From: Asterochloris sp. CNOR1
Taxonomy: Eukaryota > Chlorophyta > Trebouxiophyceae > Trebouxiales > Trebouxiaceae
Assembly: GCA_963969365.1 (NCBI GenBank)
Contig: OZ017747.1
Location: 2,542,001 to 2,606,000 of the forward strand
DNA: 64,000 nucleotides
Direction: 5' to 3'
Shown: one piece after another, positions 45,151 to 60,100 of the stretch
Numbering within the stretch: position 1 is the stretch's first letter
Layout: each line of letters starts with the position of its first letter
Notes under the pieces: generated by a model
What the model saw: the letters and a program-made list of their open reading frames with translations, nothing else
What the model was told of the DNA's origin: nothing
Databases searched by the model: none
Made by a program: the position numbers and the translations under genes

Positions 45151-48100
45151 GTGAGCCTTGGAAGCCTACGTGTAGCATGCATGATCACTTCTTGGGGTAC
45201 ACCAAGCTTACAGATTGCAGTTAAATGACGAAGCTGTTACAGGTCGCAGACATCAGCACATGTAGTCTGGCAAGCCTCTGACCAACGAGTCACCGTGCCC
45301 AATCTGCAGGTAGTGACGGCCGTGTTCGCCCTCTCAGCAAGCCCTCAGAGGGCACCAGCCTGCAAGCTGCTGGAGCTGGACTTGCAGCAGCTTGCTGTTG
45401 AGTTCCAGATTCGACCAGAAATGCTGTCAGCTCGCATGAGCCTGCAGCACGGCTGCGCTCGCGAGCACAGCCCAACGCCTTCAGCGGGCAATGAGTTCAT
45501 GCACTCAGTACCCTCAGGCAAGACTCTCTGATCTCCTGTTGCATGCATGCAATCTCACATCCAGATTGCAGCAGCTGCACAGCACTGTGCAGCAGTTGAC
45601 AGGGCCCCTACATGCATATCTCACTGCAGGCCTGCGCCTTGCCCATTGCCCTGGCTCAGAGCTGGTTTCAGGCCGACTCCAATTTGTTACCACCCTTCCT
45701 GGAGGTTGGGAGTCTGACAGCTGTAGCTTTCTGCCCATGCAGGTGTGCTGGGGCAGTCTGAATCCCTCAGCAACAGTTGGATGGTGGTGGATACTCCAGA
45801 TGCTGCTGACCCCCACCAGAACATTCATACTGACACACAACCGGAGAGTCCACCTGTCCTCTCCATGGTCTTTCACCAGGCACAACACAAGGGTAAGCCC
45901 AGCTCATATGCCTCTCAATTGTGCTCATGGACGCCACACTTCCAGAAATGCTCATGGCTGCCAACCTTCACATGGCACTGACGAGTATCTTCAAGCCAAT
46001 GACAGCCTGACTGTGACTGCAGAGCCTCTGCTGGAGGTGAACCTGGGGCGCGTCGCGCTCACAGCCCGCCAGTCAGTGTTGTGCGCACTTCAGAAGATTT
46101 TCAAGGCCCCCCAACAGGGCAGCCAGCGCGAGAGGCTGTATCAAGCTGCCCTGGGGCTCGGCAGTGACGGGGTGCAGACGCTGGAGAAGGCGAGGCTGCT
46201 GATGGCCGGCTCCCACAGACTCATGGTGGATGTCAGGGTGGGCACTGTTGCTGATTGGTGGTGCTGCAGCGGCGCTGCCACAGCTGTGAAACCTTGAATG
46301 GTACTGCCTCCTGCCTTCGGCCATGAGGGAGCCACCTCACACAGCCTTGCGGCAGACCTTATGCCGACTTTGTTGATGTCCAGCATGCTTGCCATCTGTG
46401 GGCCCCCATGGTCGGCTGTTGCTGTGCGTCGCTGCTGCTCTGCAGAGCAGCATATCCGCTGGACTCAGCAGGTGGTGCACTCTGCAGAGTTGCCTGGTTG
46501 ACTCCATGAAAGAGGTGGCCAAGGAATGCTGCATTGCCAACAGACCATCAGAAACTGTTACAAGGCTTCGTCCCAGAAGTCTGGGCAGCTGCACACCCAA
46601 TTATGCAGCGTCTGCCTGTGCGCAACATCTCTGGATGCAGAGCTCTGTCACCTGCAGGTTCAGGACTGCATTTTGCTCCTGCCTCTTGGCAGGAAGCAGT
46701 CTGGCTTCTTTAGAGCACAGACAGGCAGCATGCGACTCAGCGGGGAGACCTGTGCTTCTGAGCAGAAGGTCGCCGCTGCAGTGGATGCGCTGAAAGTGGC
46801 TGTCAACAAGGGGCAGGCTGCGGCATTGCAGGACCTCATTCACCGGGTGGGCCCTGTCATCCGGCTGTGCAGCATCTTCCCTGCCCTTCCAGCCTGCAGC
46901 TCCCAAGACAGCAGCGCAAACCACTTTGCAAGGCTGCAGCTAACAAGGGATCCCTCAGTGGAGCAAGCATATGCGTACTTCAACGGAGGATGCTATGCTG
47001 CAGGTTGAGCAGCTGCTGTTTTACTCCACCTGGAGCTGCCACGTTGGTGGCCTGCAGCTGGACATGGCAATGGCAGGGGCAGGGGCAGGGGCAGGGGCCG
47101 AGGCAGAGGCAGAGGCACCTGATGAGGCACCTGATAAGGCCCTTCAGCAGGGAAGCATAGCCAGTGGGCAGCAGACATGCAGGGTCAGCACAGACACAGA
47201 CTTGCCTGGTGAGGCGCCCAGTGACGCGTCCAATGAGGGAGGCACAGCGCCACCAACTGTGAAGGTCAACAGACTGAATCCCCAGAGCGTCAAGGCCACC
47301 ATGCTGGAGCCCCTGATCGTGAAGGCCAAGCTCACTCTGTCAAGGCTGCTCAAGGATCCACAGCTGGCAGCTGCAGATGCTGCAGTGTCCCTGGGGCCCA
47401 TCAGCGGCAGGCTGACACGCCAGCAGATACTAGAGGTTCAGCAAGCTTTGGAGCAGCTTACTACCCAGCCACTTGCGCTTGCCCAGGCCAGCAGCAGTCA
47501 GGTCACTGCAGGTGCAGGCAGAGGCAGCACAGTGCAGGTCAGCAGTGACGTCTATGTAGGTTGTGTCCAGCTTTAACATGGCCAACTGTTCTGAGCTGGC
47601 ATTGAGGTCATGCCCTGAGGCTCTGCCAGAAGCCTTTGCCCAGCAACGCCGCGAGTCTCGCTCGTAAACATACTCGCTAGTGCACCGCCCCTGCATATCA
47701 CACAGCCATGCTTCCCCTCAGTTTGCTAGATTGTCCACCAGCCTCTGCTTGGCAATGCCTCCTGCCTGCGCTCCACTCGCCCTTTCACTGGTGCAGCCGG
47801 CCTCACGCCTCTCCCTCAGCAGCCCAGAGCTCTGCTTCCAGTACCTCGATGAGGAGGGGACTGCTGAGGACGCTCTGCTATCACAGATTGATTTCAGCGG
47901 CAGCAGGCTCAGCACAGATCTGCAGCTCTCAGACGAGGTGGTGGCCCTGAAGGTAGCTGAAATTGGGCTCATGCAAGGCTCATGGTGGTCTTTGCACTGC
48001 AGCATGACCTTCAGTGGAACCACCTCTCCGCTTCTGCACTCTTGAGTGTGCTGCCTTGCAATTTGCCACGTGGTTGCTAATGATAAACATTTACAGTTGA

Positions 48101-51100
48101 GCACCTTTCAGCTTGTGCACTTGAGCATGACACTCTGCAAAGTTACTATGTGCAAGAGTGCAGCTTGGCGACACAAGGTGTGTTCTTTACAGGTACCCTG
48201 TCTGGTGTGCAAGCCTACTGTCATGTCTGTCACAGGTACCCTAGCTGCTGTGCAGGCCTCAGTCAGCAAGATTGCCATCTTGGATGCCAGCGTGTACACC
48301 AGAAGCCCACCCTGCATCTGGGGCAGCTGGCCCCGCCTGGCACGCCACCTGGCAGTGCAGAGGCTCACGCTGCGCATTGAGAGCAGCCAGAGCGATGGTC
48401 TCATGGTGTCAGGCAGGCTGCAGGATGCAATCGCCGATGGCTTTCCTGGGGAGACAGGCAACTTCATCAGGTGTGCCACAAGGTTGGGGGTACGATCAGG
48501 TGGACAGGTTCCCTCCAGCATGCATGAGTAGCTGCGGCAGCAAGGCCTCAGTGTACCTGCAGTGCCAATAAGCAATTGGCTAGAAAGACGGCCTTGAGCA
48601 AGGGTCCTCAGGCTGCATTGCATTCAAGCACCTGAGCCTCAAGCAATGAATTAGGCTTATCAATGTGGCCTGACAAAAGTGGCCTGCCAACAGTGCAACT
48701 GATTAGCGCGTGGCCAAGAGAGCACTGACATGTGCCGCAGGCCTCACCCAGATGCCCCAGCGGTGGGCATGTTTACCTTCTGGAGCAGCCTGGAGCGCCT
48801 GCAGACCTCAATCACGCTGCAAGACGGCTGCTTTGGCACCTCCACCCTGATGCGATTGACCGCGCTGTTCCTGCCAGGCGGCAGCCTCACAGAGCACGAC
48901 ACCACAGCGTCAGAGGATGTGCAAGCAGGCTCCACCACCAGCCAGCAGCAGGAGCCGCTGCTGGTTGAGACTGCCAGCAGCCGCGGCAGTGCAGTGCCTG
49001 ATGGCCTGCCTGAGGCAGCTGAAGGCAGAATGGCTGCTGGAGGCAGCCCTCCTGCCTCCACTGCTGAGCAGGGGGTTGCTGCGCCAGCTGAGGAGGTGGT
49101 CCCTGCCGTGGCCAAGGGTGTGGAGGGCAGGCAGGCAGAGGCTGCCAAGGCGGGGCCTCAGTCCCACCCCAGCAGCGAGTGGGGCCAAGTACAGCTGGCA
49201 CTGTCCCCAGCAGCAGGGACAGCCTCTTCTTCTGCCCTTGATGCTGAGGCTGCCATCTTGGCTGGCCATGTGGGAGAGCCTGCCAGCAGCTCAGCAGCTG
49301 ACAGCTTGCAGCAGAGCACTGGACCGGAGCAGTGCTCGGGCCTGTCTGACGGGACAGAGGAAATGCACTTTGAGACTGACACTGCCTTTGACGCCGACAG
49401 CCAGCAAGGTAGGGGCCAGCCGCACAGCATCCCAGCAGCTGAGGTTCCCCTCCAGAAGCAGGCAGAACAGCTGTCTCTGGAGCTCGTCCGCTGCACAGCC
49501 ATCAATCCCCCTGGCAAGGACCCGCCGGCAGGCAGCGGCGATGCCATGAAGCCTGGCTCCAAAGGCAGCAAAGGGACAGCGCCGCCCGGGAGCAGCAGCA
49601 GCAGCAGGATGCATGAGGTGCGTCTGGATGTGGGCTATTGCCTGCTGCAGCTGCCCCTGGACCTCCCAGCTGAGCACCCCAGGCCCCACCCGGTGCTGCT
49701 CAGCCTGGAGACGCATTCCAAGGGGGCCAGCACGCCTGACCTGACAAGTGCCGGCACAAAGGGCCCTGCCGTGGCAGGGCAGTCCGAAGTGCCGGGGGCC
49801 GCCCCTGCTGTCACGGCGAGCCCCTTCGCCGCGCCTCAGCAGCAGACCGCTGTTGTGCTGGCGTCAGACCTGGTGCTGCACGTCGCCCTTCCCCAGGCTC
49901 AGGCCAGCCGCCTGCGGCTGGCGGAGGTGCCCCCGCTGTTGAGCATCCCCTCCGCGCACATGGTGGCCGTGGCCCCCAGGGCTCTGGCGCACCCTGCTCT
50001 TCAGGAGCAGCTTGGCTGCCAGGACCTGCTGCTGCCCTCCTTTGAGGCCTCTGTGCCGCTCATCAAAGTGATGGCAGACCCGCAGCAGCTGCAGACCATC
50101 GCTGCGGCTCATGCGCGAAGCAGTCTGGAGATGAGGCTCATCAGGGGGCATAACATGCTGCTGGGCGGTCAGCAGAGGTGGGTGCAGGGTCGTGATGCAA
50201 ACCTTCATGCGTCCGGCATGCAGGCAGCCCGAAGGCAACTGTGCACTGCTTGCTTCCGCGCAGCCATCAATGAGTATGACCACAGTGACATGGCATTGCA
50301 CGTATTGCCTTGAGCAGGCTTGCTGGAAGGGCAACACACGTGGCACAGATAGCATCAGAGGCCATGCAAGTGTTGCACTGCAGATTTCTCCTTAGTTGGC
50401 TTGAGTTTATGGCCATCCGGCTTCTGAGTTCTTGCACAACTGCCCCAAGGTCCATACGTCTGTTTGCAGTGGCAGCTGGCAGGCTTCTGCCTGAGGAGCT
50501 GCCATGCGAAGGGCCTTCCACTCTTGTTGCACAGTCTTGGCAGAGCAATCCTGCTTGCATGCAGTGGCAATTGGCAGGACGCCAGCCAGCCTGGCACCTC
50601 TCAGCTGCCCCCTGCTGGACAGCCTGCCTCACCATTCAGTCCAAGGGCAACCACCATCGGGTCTGTCATCGGCAGGTCCATTGAGGCTACCTTTGGGAGC
50701 CTGAGCCTGCAGCTCCTGCTGCGCAATGCGGATACACCAGCCCTGCTCCTGCAATGGCAGACTGTGGCCCTGCATCACGCGGTGTATGGCTCAGGTGACT
50801 CCCTGCACTTGTGGGTAGCTTGTCTGGCATTGGGCTGAAACCTGGCGTGGCCAGGAATCCAGGCATCAGCCTTGGATGTGCTGCCTCAGAGCCTGGCATG
50901 AAGGTGGCAGCTGCTGTGCTGCAATCTGCCCAGGCCTGGCAGTGCAGCTGGACCACAGCTCGGACATGGGCGACCTGTTCTGTTGGGGATTGCATGCCTA
51001 TCCTGGCGCCAACGGCCCAGGCCTGCGCTTGCAGCCCAGTGAGGGATCAGCGTCAGCTGCCTGCTCTCCCTGCTGACTCAGTGTTGGCCTGCAGTGTCGT

Positions 51101-54100
51101 CCTGGCGGCCCCTGGGCATGCAACTGGCAGCCTATCCAGGGCGCAGATTCAGCAGCCTGCTGTCCCTGCTCTTCCTGCTCTCCCTGCTGACACAGTGCTT
51201 GACGTGCAGGGAGGCAAGGCGCTCTGCTGTCCTGGCGCCACCTAGGCTTGCGCCTGGCCGCCCAGCCTGAGCCAGATGCCAGCCACCTGTTCTCCCAGCT
51301 GTCAGGAGAGAACTCTGCCATGCTGCGCAGCAATTCACTGGCCTCCAACAGGTTCAAGCTCCTGGCTTGTGTCATCTGTGCCTCTGGGGCTGCGCTACAC
51401 ATATGAGGTGTCACCCGATTCAACGTGGAGCACGTTGCTTGCGTCACTGTGTGCCTTGTAGGTTGGTGTTTGACTTGCTATGCAGGCTGATGAACGGTCT
51501 GAGGTGCTTGCAGAACAGCTGGTGTCGTGGTACAAGGTTGATGGGAAGGGTTGCCCTTACGCTATCCAGCGTGGAGGTCCGGCCACCTGGTCCATGTCAG
51601 TGGCAGCCAATGCTGCTTCCGGCACCTTTGTGCAGCACCTGAACTGCTGTCTTGCATCCAGACTTTGCTGCTCTGCATACAGGTCTGGGCGTCTGGCTCG
51701 CACCACCAGCGAGCCGGGGCTGCCCATGCTTCCCGGATATACCAGCGGCTTGGGCCGTCGCAGCTTTGAGTCGCAGCCTTTGGGAGCTGCCTCCAGTGCG
51801 CGCCGTATGGGTAGCTCTCGGCTGCGGCCGACAAGGGACCTGGAGCCCATCCAGCAGGGTGTTCCACTGCATGCACAGCAGGGCGCGGCGCAGGAGGCTG
51901 CTGCCAACATGAGCAGCCCGTTTGCAGCCTCTCAGGCAGCAGGCGCGGCCAGGCAAGCCAAGAATGTTGAGCCCTGCTGTGAAGAGGAGGTGCACTCAGC
52001 TATTGTGCGGGGTCAGGACGCCACTAAGAACTGATGTGATGTAGGACCTGATGTAGTCCCACACGGGTAGCTGCTCATATGAGCAGCCTCACAGGCAGCC
52101 TTGGTATCCTGCCTGGCAGACAGGAGGAGTCTGGCTAAGTACTGGCCCTGCTGTCGAGGGCCGCAGAGGCAATTTGTGTCTGTGTCTTGTCTGCATAGTG
52201 ATATCTCAATCAAGGATTGATTATCTCACTTTGCTGCCACAGGCAGAGCATGCCATTCGAGATAGCTTACCTTCATCGCCTGTGTCTACCCAAGGCTGCC
52301 AGTTTCATCCTCAGCACTGGTCTCATCTAGTCTGCTCTGCAGCTGCTGCTGGTCCGCCTCATGGCAGAAGCCGCCCGCTAGCTTCATTCTTGCCACCAGC
52401 GACGCCAATGAGCCAGCCTGTTGTGCGCCTTTGTGCTGCACACTCCCAATCATCTAACTCTGCTGCTGCTGCCTGGGGACAGCAAGCGCCCCCTCTCCAC
52501 CCCCGCCCAACTTCTTACCTCAGCCTCAAGCAGCTTTGCAAATCGTGCAGCTTTCCTGCCTACTGCTGGAGCGTCTGCCCTGCTGCTGCCGCAGATCTGC
52601 TTCAGGGAAGGCCCTGGCCCCCAGCCTGGTGTCGGCCACCAGCAGCACCCACCACCTGCTACTATCACAGTATCTCAGGCTGCACGCTAATCTGCTTGTG
52701 GTTGGTGCAGGTCTGCCACAGGGCAGGCACCAGCCCCCCCCGACCTGGTGTCAGCCTCCAGCAGCCCCAGCGAGCTGCGCTCCTCCATCATGATGGGCGC
52801 TGCCGAGCTGCAGCAGGCGGTGCCCTCGGTGGACAGGAAGGCGCTCCTGGCTGGCCGGGGGGCAGCGCTGAGCCACAGCCCCGACCGGCAGGGGCTGGGA
52901 GCTGCGGGATTCATGCACTCCAGCGCAGCCAGCAGTAGCCCCAGCCTGGACACCTCCTCACAGTAAGCCTTCTATTCCCCCATCTGTCTTGGACCCTGTC
53001 CCTTGCTTGCCACGATGCATGAGGCTGGCAGACTTGTCGATATCACTCCCTTCCTGTCGTGCCTGTTCTGCTTGACCGCCTTGCGGTCTATACCACATGG
53101 AGCAGCAACCACCCCAGCCTAACCGCCTTCTCACATCAAGCGTTTTTGCAAACCCTTTTCACAGTGGGCCCTCTGCTCCATCCATTCCTGCCTCATGTGT
53201 TCTGTGTCTGACCGCCTTCCTCCCTGGTCATAAGGCATGAAGCTGACGGCCCAATTGCTGTATGCTGTTGCGCACTCACTTCTGTCCTTTCTGCACATTT
53301 CTCCTGCCGTGCAGATGTCACTGCATGAAGCTGGCAAGCCCCCATGAGCCTTCCCTGGCTTGACCACCCTCAAGCAGACTGTATTTGGCACACTCCCCAG
53401 TGATCATATGCGGCTCTGACTGCTCTGCAGCAGCACTGCCTCCCTCTCTTGTGTCCTTTTTGTCAGACGCTCATCCTGAGATGCCTCTCGAAGCTTGCCA
53501 ATCTCCGTTCCCTGCTGGCCCACCCCTTGCCCATTCACATCACCATCACTTTTGCTTTAGCATCACCAAAGTAGATATCTGCTGGTGCCCTTCAGGTACC
53601 TTGATGATGGCTTGTCAATCCAGTGCGCCCCACAGGGCATCGGCCTGCCTCCTGACAAGCTGCTTCTGATCTTTGCCTCTGCGGCGTGCTTTGGCACCTC
53701 AGCAGCTGCTGGCAGCACTGAGCACGCGACTCTCATGGCGACTGTCAGTCGCAGTAGCAGCACCCAAACGCCCAGCCAGGCCTGCTTTGAGGGCAGCGCC
53801 ATGCAGCTCCGGCTGTACCTGGAGGTGAGCGGTGGCCTGCAGCGGACTTGGATTACAGCTGTGGAATCGATGCGCTGTGCATGTGACCAGCCCCTTGAGG
53901 TGCACAAGATGGTACAGTGTGGTCATTCATGTCAGTTGATGCTGGCAGCTGCAGCTCATGATGCACTTGGTGGTGCTGGCTTGAGCTGCTCCTCTGTTGT
54001 GCGCCTGTGTGCAGGCCTTGCCAAAGCTCTACTTGTCTTCGTTAGTGTCCAGTCCGTTGAGATCCTCATGAGTGGGCAGCGGGCAGTCCAGCCCAACTGC

Positions 54101-57100
54101 TCTTCCAGTTATACTGCAGCGCGTTAGGGCAAACTCACTCTCTCCGCGCAATGGCTGCAGGCGGCACAGGTTGCCATCTCCTTTGTTTGGAGCAACGCTG
54201 ACTTTTCACACCGCTGCAGTAATTGCAGGCTGGCATGAATGATCCCCTGTCAGAAGCTATTGCCCGCCTATTGGCAGAGCTCCTCACCTGTGTGGACACT
54301 GGCTGCAGGGGTGGCAGTACATCATCCCCTGTCTGAAGCAGTGCCTTGACGCTGTGCAAGAGGGGTACTCCCACCCCTTCCGCGACAGCAGCGCCTGGGC
54401 CAGAGTGCTTGAGCTTGACCAGCAGCACCAGGCAGCCCCAGCCATCGTGCTGCAAGCTGCTACCGACTGCATGGTGGATGCCAAAGTGCATGGCCTCAAG
54501 CTGGAGGCGGTGGCAGACTCTGTGGCAGGCAAGCTGCTTACATTGGTGCTGCTGATTGGATGATTGATGTCCAGGGATGTCTGGCTGGAGGCTGCAGCAA
54601 TATGCAAAAAGTGCTCAGAAACAGTAGCCATGGCACATAGCTGCTGCTCAGTGGAAGATTGACGCAAGGCTGCATGGCCTCTGCTGGAGGCTGTGACAGA
54701 CAATGTGGCGGTTGAGCTCTCTGCACGTAAGGCCACAGCGTGTTCCAAGTGCAACAGCTCCAGTTGCACAGGCAGCACGGTGGAATCGAGCATGGAAATC
54801 GTGCCTGGACAGCACGACAGCACTCTGAAGGTTATCGCTGTTTCTCGAGGTCCTTGCCGGGGTTTGCCTGCAGGGGAGACAGACATGGCAGCCTGCCTGC
54901 TGCTGAACACCACACACGTCCCCTGTGCCCTTGCCTGATATCTGCTGCTGTGTGCTTGCAGGGGAGACAGACAGGGCGGCCTGCCTGCTGGTGAGCACCA
55001 TGGGCTCCCTGCACGGGTGCAGGCACAAGTCCGGTGCGCTGGAGCACACCCTGGCGGTGCCACACTTGAGCATCAGCGTGGCCATGGTGGATGTGGACAC
55101 CAGCCTGGGCATTGGGAGCAGCCGCCTGGAGGCCGGCCCCCTGCTGACGGCTGTGGGCTTTGAGGCAAAGTTGCAGCCGCACGAAGGGGAGGCTGCTGCA
55201 GGTCAGCAGCAGCACCAAGGTGCTGCACTCATCTGCCAGCATGTCCTGCACTTGGCGTGCACCTGCAGCAGCCATTGTGAGGCCTGACTTTCTGCTGAGG
55301 GCAGTGGACTCCAGGCACATGGCTGCAGCTGCCAGAAGACAAGGCGCTGACACTTGCATGAATGCCCGACCTGTGCTCACATTGCATTCGCATCAGCCAG
55401 TGGAAGCAGTGAGCCCTTGGTGATGGCAGCGGATTTTGAAGCTGTGCTGCAGCCATGACGAGGCTGCTCTGGGTCAGTGGCAGCTGGCCTTTGCAGGTCA
55501 GGGCGTCACCAGCAAGCCTTCTGGTCACACAGCACGGGAAGCAAGTGCCTGGCGGCTGCTCATTGAGGCACAGGGGCAGCTGTTTAACAGTGATTCTGGC
55601 AAAATCAGCAGCAGCAACGCTGGGCTTGGGGCGGCGTATGTGGCTGTACACCTGTGGTCCCTCCTGGAGGACAGGCTGCTGCCGCACAACGCTGCAGTTG
55701 GTGCACTTCTATGTCACGGCAGCAACTCCCTGCAGGTCAAGCATCATTGCCTGCATGCCTTACCATACCCTCCCCAGGTCCAGCACTGCTGCAGGTGCTG
55801 ACACCCTGGCATTTGGTGCTGAGCTTCATGCCACCCTGGGCCTCAGGCTGGAGCATGTCTCTGTGTGGGCCTCCTCTCGACGCCTCTGCCTGCTGGCCGC
55901 CCTGCACACAGCTGCCCAGCGGGTGCAGGCCAGGCTGGGGCAGCAGCAAAGGATGCTGTTGCCCCGGCGGCAAATGGTGGCACAGCAGGTGAGCTTTGTG
56001 TGGGTCCCTCTGGACTGAGAGTGCACAAGAGGCTGCTGCCGCGACCTGCTGTTGCACTGCAGATGGGGTTGTTGTCAAACTTGTACACTCCTCTGGCTGG
56101 GCACAAGTGCCATCAGCTAAGTTTTGTTGAGGCCGACAAGCTTGCGGGTGACGCTTCAATTTTCTGGAGCGCCTCAGCAGCTGCTCCGCTGCAGGTGGCG
56201 CCCTCAACAGCACTAGCACCTGCCAAGCTGGTGGTCCAAGCCTCTCTTGGCAAGCTGGCCCTGCTCATCAGCAATGACCGACATGACGAGAATCTGCCCA
56301 TCCTGGAAGCAGCAATCTGCAATCTGCTGGCAGAGGGCCAGATGCAGAGCGACATGACACAGCTCAGCAGCCTGGCCCACCTGCAGCTGCTTGTGGACAT
56401 CCACAACAGCAGTAAGGGCATGTGGGAGCCCCTGGTGGAGCCTTGGCAGTGCTCTGTGGGCTTTAGCAAGCCTGGCACCAGGTGCGCCACCCCAGAAGCA
56501 GGTGTTGTTTGAGTCGAGTTGACAACAACATCAATGTTGAGATAAGCATGCTGCATACTGTGCAAACCTGAAGGGGTTGCTGGCTGGCTTTGCGTGTCCC
56601 GTGCAAGGTGAGCTCTCAGCACAATTCACAACGCTCGGTAACACCTGCTTCAATCTGTGTGCAGCCCTTGATGGCGCAACATACACAAACATGAGAAATG
56701 AGGCTGCTGCGGCCTATGCACATGCAGCTCTCAATGTGTTGTGGTTCATGCAGCTGGAGGCAGTGTGCAGTCAGCATGGATGCTGAGTCAGTGCTGGAGC
56801 TGACTGGCAGCCTGGCAGCAATCCAGGCCTGCCAAGCTGCCCAGCATGTAGTGGCAGACGTTGTGCAGGTCAGTGCAGGTTGTGTATTAGAATTTTGCAT
56901 GTGTCTTCTGTAGTCAGAGTTAGGTTTTCAACTGGGCGTGTTGGCTTCTGTCCAGTCTGCAGGCTGCATAATAGCCAGCAGGACGGCAGAGCTGCTTGGT
57001 GCATCCAGTTATTTGATGGCTCATTTGCCTGTCCAAAGGACGACCAGGTAAACGGAGGAAGCTGCTTAATTGTAAAAGATTGGGAGGCCACAGAAGCCAC

Positions 57101-60100
57101 TTCCCACCCTGCAGGCTGCAGAGCAGCCAGAGGAGGTGGCAGAGCTGCTGCTGGCCTCCAACGACCGCCATGCAGAGGCAGCTCACCGCAGCATGAGCAC
57201 CTTCTGGCTGCACAACCTGACGGGGGAGGCCGTGGAGTTTTGGGCCAGCACGCAGCCGCCGCCAGGGGTCAAGTGGCTGCCTGAGACACGCGGCTGGGGG
57301 CGACTTGCGCTACCGGTCGCCCTGACAGCGGAGGCCGACCCGCAAGGTGGGTCTGCTGTCTGCTGTTTGAGACACACAGGGCTGTGGCAACATGGCGAGA
57401 CACACATGGCTGCGGCGACAATGGCTGACCTCTTGATCTTGCCAAAACTCTGCATGCCCTGACTGTTGAGTCATGGGCTAATGGGCGGGCTCGTGCTGCC
57501 AGCTGCACTGATTACAGAAGCTGCCCCCCTGAGTGGGCCCGCAATGCAGACACTGCCTTGGACACACGACTGTGAGCGGCGTGCTCCAGTAGCCACACTC
57601 ATCACACGAGGATGACAGGCAGGTACGACAAGTCAGTATCTGGCTGTCTGAAGCAAGGCCAGGGTTGCCACTCTGCAGGGGCTGATGGCTTCATGCGACC
57701 CACGCCAGTCCATGACTAATACTGCCACCAGCTGCTGAGGTGGTGCTGCACTGCCTGAAGCAAGGTGTCTCTGCCCGACCTTCACATTTGGTGCATCCTA
57801 GCTAGGCGCAAACTTGCCCCAGCAGCTGAAGGCTGGGGCCAAAGATGCCAGGATGAGCAATGCCTTCTGCAGGGCCTGCTGGCCTTGTGCGTCCCGGCCA
57901 GTCCCGAGCGCTGCCCCAGCTGCTGGGCTACAGTCCCCAGCGCCAGGGCCGCCACGTCGGGGACCCTGGGGGTGCCGCAGGCGCCGCCTGGCAGCCCCCT
58001 GCTGCACCTGCATGGCAGATGGGCGGGCTCGCAGTGCAGGGCCCCCAGAGGGTGCAGCGTGCCACAGACACAAAGCTGTATGTGCGCATCAAGGGGCAGC
58101 AGACAAGCCTTGGCCCCTGGGACGTGGACACCATGGGTGCTGGGTCCCGCTTGGTGAGACTTTGCAGGTGGCATGTGCAGACTTGGAGGCGATGAGGGGC
58201 CTCTGCCTGCAGTAGACGCCGCTCCGCGCAGGGTGATGAGGCAATAGGTAGATGCAGCTGCCAGAGTCTGGCCTGACACCCACCTTCAGTGCGTGTGCCA
58301 TGGAGCTACCACCACGCGCTGGCAGATGTCCTTGCCATATAGCAGACACCAAATGGGTCCATACAGCGTTCCTCCCCTTGTTGAGTGTGCTGCACAATTG
58401 CCGGGGAATCAGCAGATCGCCCTGTCTGGGCAGCCTGTGCCCTCAGTAGCTGCACTGATGACCTCACTGCAGCGAGGGACAGCCCGTCTATCTGTGCAGC
58501 GAGCCTGCTCCCACACAACTTTGCTGGCCAGCTGCCTCCAACGCAGCTGCACATGGAGATGGAGCACCAACCCCATGTCGCCCCTGCTGCAGATCAACGT
58601 CTCCAAATTTGTGGAGGGGACAACCGCTCATCTGTCCGGGCAGCTGCATTTTGAGGTGGAGCACCACCCTCTAGGGGATGTGAGCATCACACTCCACTCC
58701 GCCTGCCAGCTGGTCAACACCACAGCCCTGGTGCTGCACGCCAATCTGTGGGATGAGCAGGATACACGCTTCAATCAGGTGGGCACCATGTTTCATGCAG
58801 CTGCTGCCAATGGCCATGATGGAAGCAGCAGGCTTGAGCCTCACTGCAGAAGCTGGGAGCTCCACTGCAGGCCACCCAGATGCACGCTTTAGCCACCTGC
58901 ACTGCAAAGCGTCTGGGGCCACACAGGGCTTGATGCAGCAGCTGTTGACTTGCATGACGGTCACCCAGGCAGCTCTGAGACATGCAGTTTCAAGCTGCTG
59001 GGGCTGGGTTTGTGGAAAGCTGGTTCCAGTCTGGTCTGTCTGATTGCAGGTGCTCCAGCCAGGCGCAAGGGTCTGGCTGCCTGTCCTTTGCCTGCAGTCC
59101 TGCACACTCTCCCTTCAGCCTCAAGGTGAGGTGGCCACCCCAGGCCTTTTGGCAGCCCTGAGTGCAGGTGAGTCCACATGTATCGAGGCCCACAGGCGCC
59201 TCCAAGCTTTGATGCCCTGTGGCTTGGCCTGACCGCCTGAAACTGATCCATCACCCCCTGCTGGCTGCAGTTGACTTTGGTCGCCACCACAGGGCCTGTG
59301 GTGGAGTGCGCCTGAAGGGCCTGCTGCGGCAGGGCAGCATGCAGGGGTCCGCTGACATGACTGTCACGTGCGACCCCTCTGAGGGCGACGAGGACTCGCC
59401 TGTCCACCTCTGCCTGGGAGTCATGCCTGCAGATGCCAGCGGCGGTGAGCATAGATGTTCACACTGAGAGCAGTCGCATAGCAGCCACTAGCAGCGGCAG
59501 TGCCTGCTGTGCAACTGCTCTCCTCAAAGGTGGTTCTTCATGTTCACCAATCAGAGCAGCTTTGTGTCGTGTTCACCAATCAGAGCATCTCCATGTCTCT
59601 CTGCAGCTCACCAGCTTGTGGTGGCGGCTCCAGTGGCAGTGCACAATGCACTGCCAGTCACTGTCAGGCTGGAGGTTATGGGGCAGCGAAGCGACTTCAT
59701 AACTCCCGCTGCTCTGCTGGAGAGCGCAGATGTGTCTTCCCTGGCCAGGCAGGAGTGGTGCTGGCTGCGGCCAGAGGGCCTGGCAGGCATCAGGATCCAC
59801 ATCGCTGGCTACAGGCCTGTGCAGCTTGATCTGGATGCAGTGCATGCCAGGTGCGGACCTCTTGTGGCTGAGCGCATGCCTCTGCAGTAAAGCTAGCACT
59901 GTTAGTCAACGGGGCAGTCCGAGCTGGTCTCTCAAGAGGCTGCATGCGTGCTGTTGCAGCGAGGCCGGCACGGATCAAGGGGCGGCGTCATACGCTGCCA
60001 CGCTGACGCCAGAGGGAGAGGGGCAGGCAGAGGCATCTATATTCCTCAAGCGCCGCCAGCCCCAGCGCATGCAGGCCCTCACCTTCCAGCTGACCTGCGC

